12,041 nucleotides of DNA from Actinomycetota bacterium (GCA_002731665.1 PCCJ01000052.1:1-12041), one strand, 5' to 3'. Shown: positions 1-8,116, counted from the first letter of the stretch. The notes: generated by a model not told the origin, from the sequence alone. Numbers and translations are program-made.

Positions 1-323
1 GCATTTTCACGCGGAACATTTCCGATCCATTCCGGATTTCCCCAAGTCGAAGCAGTATCGGCCCAATCATAAGCTTCTTTAATCGTCATTGGAATACCGT
101 GGAGCGGCCCCCAATACTCGCCGCGGGCCGCAGCAGCATCAGCCTCCGCAGCCCGCTTTACAGCTTCCTCTATTCTGGTAACCACGACTGCATTCACGCT
201 CTCATTGAAAGCTTCGTATCGCGACAAAGATTTTTGCAACAACAACGAAGCTGAGACTTCGCCGCTCTTAATCATTTTTGCTAATTCAGTTACAGATTTA
301 AGCTCTTGGTTCTCAGTCGTCAC
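1..323 (-). CDS. Amidase family protein (amidase signature), N-terminal part, truncated by window edge
   Basis: Reading leftwards from a GTG at 323-321, the frame stays open for 107 codons to the window edge. An in-frame TAG at 335-333 lies just upstream, so GTG is the only sensible start. The Shine-Dalgarno signal is weak: a GGAGG sits about 22 nt upstream, too far to be normal. The visible protein has an N-terminal helical region (ELAKMIKSGEVSA, typical of amidases) and then GPLHGIPMTIKEAYDWADT at about residues 72-90. In the amidase signature family, the Lys of this segment (K82 here) is the catalytic Lys of the Ser-cisSer-Lys triad; both serines would lie beyond the left edge. Such enzymes hydrolyse linear carboxamides to acid plus ammonia or amine. 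It lies 89 bp downstream of the aminotransferase on the same strand, probably co-transcribed. The family is confident, the substrate unknown. GatA is less likely because no gat genes are adjacent. Confidence 0.87.
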   Translation of the reverse strand, partial: MTTENQELKSVTELAKMIKSGEVSASLLLQKSLSRYEAFNESVNAVVVTRIEEAVKRAAEADAAAARGEYWGPLHGIPMTIKEAYDWADTASTWGNPEWIGNVPREN

Positions 324-412
324 AGGGCAATACTAGACCAGAAATCCTCCGTAATCGCTACTTCACCGACTACCCCAAACAAGACCCACGTTAACCAGTA
401 AAGACAAAATAT

Positions 413-1741
413 TCATCTATCAACCATCGCTTTAAAAGTGCCATTTACTGAAGTAAGAAAGTGTTTCACATCTAAATCTGAAGTAGCCAAGTTTAAGCAC
501 CCCATTCCATAACCACTGAAATAAACTTCCCGCTCCAGAAGAAGCTGCTGAAAATCGAGCATCAACTGTGACTCGTCGCTTGAGTGCATCGCATCTCGGT
601 AACTTCTAATCGGCCTGCTATGCGGGTGGATACGAAACAGTGACCCTGCTCCAGTTACTTGCCAATCAAGCCCGGACGAATCAAACAGCTCTCTTAAGCC
701 AGACCTGATCATTTGGCCAACAATTTCTAATCGACTGAACGCGCCTTTTTGTAGCTCTTTCATACAAGCTAAGCCAGCCGCCATTGTTATCGGGTTCGCT
801 GTGTAGGTACCGCCAGAAGGAACAGCAGCTCGATCTCCCTGCATCGCAGTAAACACATTCATCACTTCTTCTCGACCCGCAATAGCACCAACTGGGAAAC
901 CGCCACCAATAATTTTTGCTAGCGCCGTCAAATCTGGATCGAACGGATAAATAGTCTGCGCTCCGCCGCTTGCCAGTCTGTAGGTAATCACTTCATCTAA
1001 GATCAACAGTGCGCCGACAGAACGAGTTGCTTCTCGTAGAGCAAAAATAAATTCTTGCTCTACCTGGGGCATACCAACTCGACTAGGCATCGGATCAACT
1101 AGAACGGCTGCGAGCTCATCTCCCACCTCAGCGATAGCCTTTCTAGCTCCTTCGACATCATTAAACGAGATGACTCTAACTTCCTCAGTAAGTGACTTAG
1201 GAGCCCCAAGCGCATAAGGAACAGTTTCCGGTCTCGCCACACTCCCCCAATTCGACGGATCGGAACCTAGGCTGGCTTCAGCGTGATCGTATGTTCCGTG
1301 ATAGCTACCTTCAACTTTTATAATCTTGGCACGGCTAGTAAACGCTCGGGCGGCCTTAATCATGCCCATAACAGCTTCAGTGCCTGAATTACAAAACCGA
1401 ATCTTCTCAAACGATGGCGTTCGAGCGCACAGAAGTTCAGCCAATTCAATTTCTAGCTCTGTCGCAAATGAAAAAGCGGTTCCTTTTTTCATCTGAGCTT
1501 GCACAGCACGTTCTACTTGAGGATCAGCATGGCCTAAAATTATTGAAGTAAAATTATTGTTGCAATCTAAATACCGGTTGCCGTCTACGTCCATCACCCA
1601 TGCCCCTTCTCCTTCAGCGACATACACCGGGTGGGGTTTTATCAAAACAGTTGATCTAGATGCTCCGTCTGGGATAACACGTCTCGCCCGCTCATATAGC
1701 TCAGCGGACTTAGACGATGATTCCGGATAGCTTCCTGACAT
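413..1741 (-). CDS. Class III PLP-dependent aminotransferase (glutamate-1-semialdehyde aminomutase-like / beta-transaminase-like)
   Basis: 442 residues from the ATG at 1741. The frame can extend ten codons upstream to a TTG at 1771, but no Shine-Dalgarno supports it and family alignment begins near SAELYERARRVIPDG. Fold-type I class III features, in order (ATG numbering): NSGTEA (118-123, phosphate loop), SYHGTYD (146-152, with the aromatic that stacks on PLP), LLILDEVITYR (245-255, Asp pairing with the pyridine nitrogen), LAKIIGGGFPVGA (274-286, K276 the predicted Schiff-base lysine) and GGTYTANPITMAAG. True HemL usually has GTLSGNPLAMAAG and an EPV-type loop, whereas this protein has DPMPSRVG. 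Near the N terminus it reads GASRST (26-31); the equivalent Arg in beta-amino-acid transaminases binds the substrate carboxylate. I infer a catabolic transaminase (or aminomutase) rather than the tetrapyrrole enzyme. It is divergent from the hydantoinase fusion and upstream of the amidase. Cytosolic. The family is certain, the substrate is not. Confidence 0.9.
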   Translation of the reverse strand: MSGSYPESSSKSAELYERARRVIPDGASRSTVLIKPHPVYVAEGEGAWVMDVDGNRYLDCNNNFTSIILGHADPQVERAVQAQMKKGTAFSFATELEIELAELLCARTPSFEKIRFCNSGTEAVMGMIKAARAFTSRAKIIKVEGSYHGTYDHAEASLGSDPSNWGSVARPETVPYALGAPKSLTEEVRVISFNDVEGARKAIAEVGDELAAVLVDPMPSRVGMPQVEQEFIFALREATRSVGALLILDEVITYRLASGGAQTIYPFDPDLTALAKIIGGGFPVGAIAGREEVMNVFTAMQGDRAAVPSGGTYTANPITMAAGLACMKELQKGAFSRLEIVGQMIRSGLRELFDSSGLDWQVTGAGSLFRIHPHSRPIRSYRDAMHSSDESQLMLDFQQLLLEREVYFSGYGMGCLNLATSDLDVKHFLTSVNGTFKAMVDR

Positions 1742-1760
1742 TTCAATAGTCTTGCATGCA

Positions 1761-1790
1761 TTGACGCGCAAAGATTAGTAAAACTATTAA
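1761..1790 (+). promoter_or_regulatory. Candidate sigma70-like promoter for the hydantoinase fusion, within a 72-bp divergent control region
   Basis: In the space between the divergent starts at 1741 (minus) and 1814 (plus), TTGACG at 1761-1766 is followed after 18 bp by TATTAA at 1785-1790. That gives 5/6 and 4/6 matches to the bacterial consensus. Transcription would begin near 1797, leaving a leader of about 17 nt that already contains the GGAGG at 1804-1808. I could not find an equally good pair on the minus strand for the aminotransferase. This is a motif match only. Confidence 0.4.
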
Positions 1791-1813
1791 CAAATTCAGC
1801 TCTGGAGGTTCAC

Positions 1814-4800
1814 ATGGCCATCAACATCAGCGAAGGACCGTTAGCCCCATGGCGTATCGGCGTAGACGTTGGCGGAACGTTCACTGACTTGGTTTTAGCG
1901 GATTCAGATGGGTCGACTTGGGTGGCGAAAGTACCGTCTTCTCCCTCCGACCCAAGCCAAGGAGTAATGCGAGCAGTTGAGCAAATCGCAGCTGATTTCG
2001 GGTTAACAGTTTCTGACATTCTTGAAGAATGCGCGCTATTTGTCCACGGCTCCACGGTCGCAACTAACACTATGTTGGAAGGCAAAGGAGCGGTTGTTGG
2101 TTTAATTACAACCGAGGGTTTCAGAGATACCATCGAAATTCGCCGCGGTCTTCGCGAGGATCAATGGAATCATCGCGCTCCCTATGCCCCAGTTTTAGTT
2201 CCTCGATATTTACGACATTCAATTCCTGGGCGGATTGATGCTGATGGCAGCGAACACAAACCTTTAGATTTGTCAGGGCTTCCACAGATCCTGAAATCTT
2301 TTAAAGACGAGGACGTAGAAGCAATATCCATTGCCCTAATGAACAGCTTCGTAAATGATACCCATGAGCAACAATTAGCTGAAGCAATTCGCGAAACCTG
2401 GGACGGAAAGTGGGTCACCACATCAAGTTCTGTATCACCGTTAATGGGTGAATATGAGCGAAGCTCTACTGCAGTAATCAACTCGGCGCTATCACCTCGC
2501 ATAGTCAGTTACTTGAGGAATCTAGATTCTGAACTTGCCTCATTAGGACTTACTCGACCAGTTCTACTTGTCCAGTCAAATGGCGGAGCTTCATCAGTTG
2601 ATCAGTTATCTGCCCGACCAGTAAATCTTTTACTCAGCGGACCAGCGGCAGTAGTTGGAGCATTGAATTTATATCGCCGCTCTATCGACAAAGCCAACCC
2701 CCAGGAAGAAGACCACGGAAACATTCTTTCTATGGAGATAGGCGGGACCTCATGCGACGTTCTCTTAATGTCGCAGGGGGAAGTTGCAACAAGAGATGAC
2801 GTGACTATCGCTGGTTATCACGTGTCCACACCAGCCATCGATATTCATACTGTAGGTGCCGGAGGCGGAACAATCGCAGGAGTTGATGATGCTGGTCTTC
2901 TATATGTTGGACCAGAAGGAGCAGGTGCGCTGCCAGGCCCTGCTTGCTACAACAAGGGTGGCACTCAACCAACAGTCACCGATGCTCACCTGGTCCTCGG
3001 CAGGCTTCGCTCTGGAAAATCTGCAGGAGGGACGTTAGACCTAGATTTTCTTCTAGCCCAAAAAGCAATTAGAGCTCATGTGGCAGAACCACTAGGAATG
3101 ACAGTTGAGCAAGCGGCAGCAGGAATAATTGAGCTCGTAGAACAACATCTTTTAAGCGCCGTCGAACATATCTCGATTGAACGTGGACACTCACCAAAAC
3201 GTTTTACTCTCGTAGCAGGTGGCGGTGCAGGTCCGATGCATGGCGCTAGCGTCGCTGCAGGCCTTGGCTGCGAACGTGTATACATTCCGCGAGATGCCGG
3301 TGCACTCTGCGCAATTGGAATGCTCCATGCAGATGTACGACAGGATTTTACTCAATTTTTGATGGGTTCGATAGAAACTCTTCCAAGACAAGACATTGAA
3401 AAAGGCTTTGGCTCACTCCGCGAAAAAGCTCTTAAGGTCATGGATAAAGAAGGATTTACATCGGAACAAATTAGTCTTTCCTTTGAGCTCGAGTTACATC
3501 ACCCTGGTCAGCTTTGGGCAATTCGCGTCCCAGTGCCTAACGCCGACTTCGATAAGACAGCGATACGAGACGCCTTTGAGACTGAATATCTTCGCTTGTA
3601 TGGGCACGTGCAAGACCAAGGAACGATCATGGTGTCGTCATTACGATTGATAGCTCGTGGAGCAACCGAAAAATTAGCTTCACATATGCAAGAGCACTCA
3701 CAACGAAATCCTCAACCAATAGCTCAACGAATGGTCTGGTACCCCACAGACGGATGGGTTGAAACTCCTATTTTTGATGGCAAGGAGGTCTACGCCGGAG
3801 CCCGCATTGATGGACCTGCCCTAGTCGAAGAGACAACAACTACAGTCATTGCTAGGCCTGGTGATAGTTTATGGGTAGACACGAATGGCGATTTTTTTAT
3901 AGACGTAGCGGCTGAAGAGAACACGACTCAAGGTTCTCAAACAGCCGAAGATACTGTTGACCCAGTGACTCTAGCTCTTATGCAGAATCGCTTAGATCAG
4001 ATCACCAAACACATGGGTTGGGTCATGACTAGGACTGCTCGAAGCACCATCTTCAGCCAAAGCCACGACTTCAGCTGTTTCGTCACGACCCCAGATGGAA
4101 CCTTAGTAGCAAACGCAGATGGCATCCCGATCCATACCGGTGGCGGAGGGTTCGCAGTCAGGGCACTATTAAGCAAATTCAACGGCAGAATAAACAGAGA
4201 CGACGTCTTTCTGCTATCTGATCCATACGTTGCAGGCGGTAATCATCTACCTGACTGGGTAATTGCCCGACCAATTTTCATAGATGATGATACAAAACTC
4301 GCAGGTTTCTGTTGTAATCGCGCACATCAGTCAGACATCGGCGGAGGCTTAGCCGGCACCTATAACCCGCAAGCCACAGAAATTTGGCAGGAGGGAATAC
4401 GCCTGCCGGTCTTAAAACTAGTTGAAGGCGGGCAGGTCCGAGAGGACCTGTGGGAGTTGCTTTTGATTAACTCACGAACGCCAGAACTTTTAGATGGAGA
4501 CCTTCTAGCGATGCTCGGCTCGACTCGGATCGGCGGGGAACGAGTCACAGCCTTGGTAAACGAACTCGGTCCGAAACCATATCTGAATTACCTTGATGGA
4601 GTACTCGAGCATGCAGATCGCAGAATGCGGGCAGCCATAAAACAACTTCCAAACGGCGTCTATCTAGGAGAGGACCATAGCGACAATGATTGTTTCGTCA
4701 GCACTGACATAGCGATTCGAGTCAGCATGACAGTTCACGATGATCACATCGACTTAGATTTCGCAGGAACTGACCCACAAATTCAGGGTTTCAAAAATAG

Positions 4801-5698
4801 TTCTTTGGCTAATACCTACTCATCCGTATACCTAGCTGTTTCATCATTTTTTGATACATCCATTCCTAGAAACGAAGGCACATACAGATCTTTAAAAATA
4901 CACGCCCCCGAAGGCAGCATCGTTAACGCTCTGCCACCAGCGCCGATGACAATGAATACCGTCTACGTGGCTCATGAAATTGTAATCGCAGTTTGGCAAG
5001 CACTAGCGCAAGCTGATCCTTCCCGAGCTTGTGCAGCCTGGTCAAAAACTATGCATGGACACGTAGCCGGAACTCGCGAAGACGGAACTACGTGGGTCAT
5101 GTATCAGTGGCATGCGATGGGAACCCCAGGGGCCACTGCCGAGCGAGACGGATTCGCCCAGATGGGACATCTAATAAGTCTCGGCGGGCTAGATATGCCC
5201 AATCTTGAATTTCACGAACAGCAATATCCAGTTAGATACATTCGTCACGAACAACGAACCGATAACGCTGGCCCGGGCCAAATGAGGGGCGGCACAGGAG
5301 TTCGATACGAGGCTGACATCTTAGAGCCAGCTATCTGGTCTTTCCGAGCCGAAGGACTGGACACTCCTAGCGGAATAGGAATCTTAGGCGGAGGAACTGG
5401 TGGTGTGGGACTCGAGTGGGTAACACCCGTGGATGAACACACCGATGGGCCCGAATTCATTCCCCCAAAATATGGCGTAAAGAAGTTAGGCCCAGCTCGC
5501 ATGGTCGCGGAAACTCCCGGTGGAGGTGGCTGGGGTAACCCATTCACTCGCGACCCGCAATTGGTTTTACGAGATGTTCGAGATGGCATAGTGAGTCGTG
5601 AAAGCGCCGAAAGTGAATACGGCGTAGTGATCTATCCGAACAAATTCTTATTAGATACCGAAGCTACTCTTTCTCTGCGATCCATGACCAACCGATAA
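1814..5698 (+). CDS. HyuA-HyuB fusion: ATP-dependent hydantoinase / 5-oxoprolinase / lactamase-like enzyme
   Basis: A single 1294-residue chain joining two subunits that bacteria usually encode separately. A strong Shine-Dalgarno (GGAGG, 1804-1808, 5-nt spacing) fixes the ATG. The HyuA half (about 13-700) shows the ASKHA-type ATP motif IGVDVGGTFTDL (15-26), TVATNTMLEGKGA, IGGTSCDV (309-316), VGAGGGTIAG (347-356), PEGAGALPGPACY and VAGGGAGPMHG (467-477). A short polar linker (about 700-714) leads into the HyuB half starting DPVTLALMQNRL. That half holds the metal-site-type motif DPYVAGGNHLPDW (803-815), NRAHQSDIGGG (835-845), RTDNAGPGQMRGGTG (1148-1162) and the usual C-terminal GGGGWGNPFTRDP. 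Characterised relatives open lactam or hydantoin rings with ATP (5-oxoprolinase, N-methylhydantoinase, caprolactamase CapAB); others are ATP-dependent carboxylase subunits for acetone or acetophenone. The length resembles fused 5-oxoprolinases, but the N terminus looks more like stand-alone HyuA. Cytosolic. Substrate unproven. The reading frame is intact throughout. Confidence 0.92.
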   Translation: MAINISEGPLAPWRIGVDVGGTFTDLVLADSDGSTWVAKVPSSPSDPSQGVMRAVEQIAADFGLTVSDILEECALFVHGSTVATNTMLEGKGAVVGLITTEGFRDTIEIRRGLREDQWNHRAPYAPVLVPRYLRHSIPGRIDADGSEHKPLDLSGLPQILKSFKDEDVEAISIALMNSFVNDTHEQQLAEAIRETWDGKWVTTSSSVSPLMGEYERSSTAVINSALSPRIVSYLRNLDSELASLGLTRPVLLVQSNGGASSVDQLSARPVNLLLSGPAAVVGALNLYRRSIDKANPQEEDHGNILSMEIGGTSCDVLLMSQGEVATRDDVTIAGYHVSTPAIDIHTVGAGGGTIAGVDDAGLLYVGPEGAGALPGPACYNKGGTQPTVTDAHLVLGRLRSGKSAGGTLDLDFLLAQKAIRAHVAEPLGMTVEQAAAGIIELVEQHLLSAVEHISIERGHSPKRFTLVAGGGAGPMHGASVAAGLGCERVYIPRDAGALCAIGMLHADVRQDFTQFLMGSIETLPRQDIEKGFGSLREKALKVMDKEGFTSEQISLSFELELHHPGQLWAIRVPVPNADFDKTAIRDAFETEYLRLYGHVQDQGTIMVSSLRLIARGATEKLASHMQEHSQRNPQPIAQRMVWYPTDGWVETPIFDGKEVYAGARIDGPALVEETTTTVIARPGDSLWVDTNGDFFIDVAAEENTTQGSQTAEDTVDPVTLALMQNRLDQITKHMGWVMTRTARSTIFSQSHDFSCFVTTPDGTLVANADGIPIHTGGGGFAVRALLSKFNGRINRDDVFLLSDPYVAGGNHLPDWVIARPIFIDDDTKLAGFCCNRAHQSDIGGGLAGTYNPQATEIWQEGIRLPVLKLVEGGQVREDLWELLLINSRTPELLDGDLLAMLGSTRIGGERVTALVNELGPKPYLNYLDGVLEHADRRMRAAIKQLPNGVYLGEDHSDNDCFVSTDIAIRVSMTVHDDHIDLDFAGTDPQIQGFKNSSLANTYSSVYLAVSSFFDTSIPRNEGTYRSLKIHAPEGSIVNALPPAPMTMNTVYVAHEIVIAVWQALAQADPSRACAAWSKTMHGHVAGTREDGTTWVMYQWHAMGTPGATAERDGFAQMGHLISLGGLDMPNLEFHEQQYPVRYIRHEQRTDNAGPGQMRGGTGVRYEADILEPAIWSFRAEGLDTPSGIGILGGGTGGVGLEWVTPVDEHTDGPEFIPPKYGVKKLGPARMVAETPGGGGWGNPFTRDPQLVLRDVRDGIVSRESAESEYGVVIYPNKFLLDTEATLSLRSMTNR

Positions 5699-5750
5699 AA
5701 GCTAAACTCGCATTCAACAAACGATTTTGCGCAGTTGGTTAATCTAGCCC

Positions 5751-5773
5751 GAAGGTGAGGTAGCCTCATCTTC
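5751..5773 (+). other. Intergenic inverted repeat (10-bp stem, 3-nt loop) between the HyuAB fusion and the molybdenum enzyme
   Basis: GAAGGTGAGG (5751-5760), TAG, then CCTCATCTTC (5764-5773) form a 10-bp hairpin with one G-U pair in the transcript. It begins 52 nt after the stop of the upstream gene and ends 42 nt before the next ATG. No T run follows, so it is not a standard intrinsic terminator. It could be a weak terminator, an RNA-processing or stability element, or a regulator's operator. The rest of the 117-bp gap holds only the downstream Shine-Dalgarno AGGGGG (5804-5809) and no convincing promoter. Confidence 0.5.
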
Positions 5774-5815
5774 ACTTAACTAAAGTATTTTCACGACTAT
5801 TTCAGGGGGCTCACG

Positions 5816-8116
5816 ATGGCTTCATCTGGTTCGATACTAGGCAACGCAGTGAGACGGAAGGAAGACCCAGGTCTTCTAACCGGAACTAATAAATATTTTG
5901 ACGATCTAGACGTTGGATCGGTTCAGTTAGTCTTTGTTCGATCAACAATGGCCCATGCCATTATCGAATCGATTGAAACCGTTGATGCGGAAGCTATGCC
6001 GGGAGTATTAGGCATCTACACATCAAAGAACCTTGAAATGGCTGCTGTTAACGGTTTCCCAATGGTGGACCCCGCCATGGACCGCCCACCGCTAGCGACA
6101 GATCGTGTTCGTTTCGTTGGCGATATTGTCGCAGCAGTTGTAGCAGAGACTACGCGTCAAGCAGTCGATGCCGCAGAGCAAATAATCATCGATTACTCCC
6201 CGTTACCAGCCCACGCAGATGTAGAAGCAGCGATCCTAGAAAGCGCTTCTGTCATTTGGGAAGGTCAATCATCTAATGTTTGTCTTGAAACCGCCCTACC
6301 TGAAATGGATATACAAGACTCAACCGATCCTTTTGAGGGCGCGGATGCAGTCGTCCATGAGAGAATCCTAACTCAACGACTCGCTGGGGTTCCGATGGAA
6401 CCTAATGGCTGCGTGGCTATTCCTGGAGAAAGCGGGAAGCTAAAGTTTTTTGTCTCCACTCAAAATGCTCACAGCGTCCGCGATGCTTTGGCACCTAACT
6501 TAGGGATGGACCCCGAAGACCTTCACGTTCTTGCTCCCTGGGTGGGTGGAGGTTTCGGCCCTAAAGCAGGCCTCTACGTCGAGCACATAATCGTTGCAAA
6601 ATGTGCCCTGGCTCTCGGCCAACCTGTTAAGTGGACAGAACAACGTGGAGAGAACATGGTCGCTATGGGCCATGGCAGAGCTATGGTGATGAACACTGAA
6701 ATGGGCGTCAAAAAAGATGGCACGATCGTAGGCCTACGAGCTCGAGTTCTTGCCGAAACAGGTGCCTACCCTGGCATCGGAGCTTTCTTGCCAGTGCTTA
6801 CCCAAACCCTCAGTCAAGCCGTCTACAACATTCCTACAATTCACTTTCAGGCGCATTCAGTAGTAACGAACACAACAACAACCGTTGCCTACCGAGGAGC
6901 CGGACGGCCTGAAGCGACACAGATGGTTGAGCGAATCTTAGATAAGGCCGCCCAAGCAATAGGAATGGACCCATCAGAAATTCGCAGAAAAAACTATATA
7001 CAGCCTGATCAATTTCCAATGACAACAATCACTGGAGCCAACTACGACTCGGGAGACCACGAGAAAAGTCTTGATGCTGTGCTAGCGGCTTCTGATTACA
7101 CCAGCCTTAGAGCAGAGCAGGCAAAACGCCGAGCCGCCGACGACAATAAAATGCTCGGCATCGGACTCGCCTCGTACGTCGAAGTAACAGCCCCTCTGGG
7201 ATTACACGCCGAATACGGGAAATGTGAAATCAATGCAGACGGGTCCGCTACTATTCGGGTCGGCACAAGCTCCCACGGACAAGGACACGACACAGCATTC
7301 TCGATGATCGTCGAAGACATGCTCGGAATCCCCTCTGCAAACGTAACTCATATAGATGCCGATACTGAAGAAGTTAAACAGGGCGCCGGAACAATGGGAT
7401 CGAGATCGCTGCAAACTGCAGGATCTGCCATATATGAAGCCAGCAAGGTAGTACTCGAAAAAGGCAAGCAACTAGCGGCGAACATGTTAGAAGCCTCCGC
7501 CGACGATATTGTCGTCGGCGAAGGAGCTCTCCAAGTGGCCGGAGTACCAGCCAAATCAGTTAGCTGGGCAGAACTTGCAGCAGCGGTTGACGACAACTCA
7601 GTGCGCCCGTCAGACATGGATGGCGGACTTGACCACGAACTCGTCTTTGACGAAGGCGATTCAACGTTCCCATTTGGCTCTCATGTGGCAGTTGTAGAGG
7701 TCGATAGGGAAACCGGCGAAGTGGAGTTGCTTCGTCATATCGCTGTAGATGACTGCGGCACTATTCTCAACCCTATGCTTGTAACCGGTCAACAGCACGG
7801 GGGCATAGCGCAAGGCATTGCACAAGCTCTCTGGGAGCAAGTGCAATACGATGAAGACGCTAACCCTGTCACTGCCAATCTGATGGATTACCTAATGCCA
7901 TCGGCAGCAGATCTACCAAGTTTCGAAACCTCTAACACCGAGACAGCTAGCCCAAGAAACCCGCTCGGAGCCAAAGGAATCGGAGAGTCTGGAACTATTG
8001 GGTCCACTCCTGCTGCCCACAATGCAGTCTGCGATGCGCTGAGCCACTTGGGTATTGAGCACATTGACATGCCGTGCACTCCCCAAGCTGTGTGGAAAGC
8101 ACTTCAGACTGTTTGA
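5816..8116 (+). CDS. Xanthine dehydrogenase/aldehyde oxidase family molybdopterin-binding large subunit (form II CoxL-like)
   Basis: 766 residues, the usual size for a stand-alone molybdenum-cofactor subunit. The ATG has AGGGGG (5804-5809) 6 nt upstream. An aldehyde-oxidase a/b hammerhead domain (about 18-130: RKEDPGLLTGTNKYFDD, DRVRFVGDIVAAVVAET) precedes the cofactor-binding half. That half has WVGGGFGPK (242-250), AYRGAGR (358-364), GQGHDT (488-493) and GAKGIGESGTIG (718-729), where E724 is the predicted catalytic Glu. AYRGAGR is the form II loop; true aerobic CO dehydrogenase carries AYxCSFR with the copper-binding Cys, so CO oxidation is unlikely. Family members hydroxylate aldehydes or N-heterocycles using water. 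They normally work with an FAD (CoxM-like) and a [2Fe-2S] (CoxS-like) subunit, neither of which is in this window. It lies 117 bp after the HyuAB fusion on the same strand, so a shared pathway is plausible. The closest MoCo relatives cannot be named from sequence alone. Confidence 0.93.
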   Translation: MASSGSILGNAVRRKEDPGLLTGTNKYFDDLDVGSVQLVFVRSTMAHAIIESIETVDAEAMPGVLGIYTSKNLEMAAVNGFPMVDPAMDRPPLATDRVRFVGDIVAAVVAETTRQAVDAAEQIIIDYSPLPAHADVEAAILESASVIWEGQSSNVCLETALPEMDIQDSTDPFEGADAVVHERILTQRLAGVPMEPNGCVAIPGESGKLKFFVSTQNAHSVRDALAPNLGMDPEDLHVLAPWVGGGFGPKAGLYVEHIIVAKCALALGQPVKWTEQRGENMVAMGHGRAMVMNTEMGVKKDGTIVGLRARVLAETGAYPGIGAFLPVLTQTLSQAVYNIPTIHFQAHSVVTNTTTTVAYRGAGRPEATQMVERILDKAAQAIGMDPSEIRRKNYIQPDQFPMTTITGANYDSGDHEKSLDAVLAASDYTSLRAEQAKRRAADDNKMLGIGLASYVEVTAPLGLHAEYGKCEINADGSATIRVGTSSHGQGHDTAFSMIVEDMLGIPSANVTHIDADTEEVKQGAGTMGSRSLQTAGSAIYEASKVVLEKGKQLAANMLEASADDIVVGEGALQVAGVPAKSVSWAELAAAVDDNSVRPSDMDGGLDHELVFDEGDSTFPFGSHVAVVEVDRETGEVELLRHIAVDDCGTILNPMLVTGQQHGGIAQGIAQALWEQVQYDEDANPVTANLMDYLMPSAADLPSFETSNTETASPRNPLGAKGIGESGTIGSTPAAHNAVCDALSHLGIEHIDMPCTPQAVWKALQTV

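Noticed and set aside
1742..1771. Ten-codon N-terminal extension of the aminotransferase starting at TTG 1771
   Set aside because: No ribosome binding site, and the homologous region begins after the internal ATG at 1741. It also runs into the divergent promoter.
5245..5589. 114-codon open frame antisense to the 3' end of the HyuAB gene
   Set aside because: Pro/Ser-rich composition typical of the reverse complement of Gly-rich HyuB coding sequence; nothing recognisable.
5731..5742. A GCAGTTGGTTAA stretch resembling a tRNA D-arm
   Set aside because: No acceptor stem, anticodon arm or GGTTCGA-type T-loop follows at the right distances. The next 30 bases form the separate hairpin at 5751-5773.
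5816..8116. Carbon monoxide dehydrogenase (CoxL form I)
   Set aside because: The active-site loop is AYRGAGR, not the AYxCSFR form with the copper-binding cysteine, and coxM/coxS are absent.
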